Of a stretch of 5,729 nt of DNA, positions 5,385 to 5,729 are shown in pieces. The notes beneath the pieces were generated by a model. The model was not told the origin of the DNA. It worked only from the letters and a program-made list of their open reading frames with translations, and did not search any database. Both the position numbers and the translations under genes were made by a program. The DNA comes from Propionicimonas sp. (lineage in GTDB: Bacteria; Actinomycetota; Actinomycetes; Propionibacteriales; Propionibacteriaceae): the NCBI GenBank assembly GCA_031119515.1, contig JAVHXR010000085.1, positions 3,440 to 9,168 on the forward strand, read 5' to 3'. Numbering within the stretch: position 1 is the first letter of the stretch; each line of letters starts with the position of its first letter.

Positions 5385-5424
5385 GCCCGGGAGGACCGGG
5401 ACGGTCCGTGGTCCACCCCCGGGC
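5385..5424 (-). terminator. Nested hairpins downstream of sdaA, possible terminator without T-run
   Basis: GCCCGGG at 5385-5391 pairs with CCCGGGC at 5418-5424. Nested inside, GGACCG at 5393-5398 pairs with CGGTCC at 5402-5407 around a three-base loop. The structure begins 35 bases past the sdaA stop and lies before the reductase gene, a sensible place for a terminator. No T-run follows on the minus strand, so an intrinsic terminator of the usual kind is not shown. Confidence 0.35.
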
Positions 5425-5458
5425 CGGCCGCGCGACGGGCGAGGCGACCGTGCCGTGC

Positions 5459-5729
<271 letters not shown>

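Overview
The window is GC-rich bacterial DNA with GTG and TTG starts, tightly overlapping genes and TANNNT-type -10 boxes placed directly in front of start codons. This points to a high-GC actinobacterium. A Nocardioides-like or other Propionibacteriales host is my best guess, but it is inference from style and gene content, not from a marker gene.

Left part (1-2693, plus strand): a compact three-gene ABC-2 export operon. It has one DrrA/NodI-type ATPase (99-1016) and two paralogous membrane proteins (1009-1860 and 1857-2693), which probably form a heterodimeric channel. The genes overlap by 8 and 4 bases, so translation is probably coupled. A TAGGGT box six bases ahead of the first GTG suggests a leaderless mRNA. 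The substrate cannot be told from the sequence.

Right part (2709-5729, minus strand): three genes read leftwards. From right to left they are the 3' end of an iron-sulfur L-serine dehydratase (sdaA, cut by the window edge), an aldo/keto reductase very close to E. coli YghZ/Gpr (L-glyceraldehyde 3-phosphate reductase), and a GH10 endo-xylanase-type glycoside hydrolase without a signal peptide. The export operon and the GH10 gene converge, with only 15 bases between their stop codons. An inverted repeat there covers both stops.

The most unusual element is the 302-base gap between the reductase stop and the GH10 start. It is almost filled by four copies of a roughly 61-base unit. Each copy carries an inverted repeat (GCTGTGAGT ... 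ACTCACAGC, loop 22-23 bases). The copies are mosaic variants of each other, and every arm change keeps G-U pairing if the plus strand is the RNA. The copy nearest the GH10 gene reaches into that gene's likely -35 region, so the array could affect GH10 expression. It could also be a dispersed intergenic repeat family that merely sits there. No mobile-element gene, tRNA, rRNA or CRISPR was seen.
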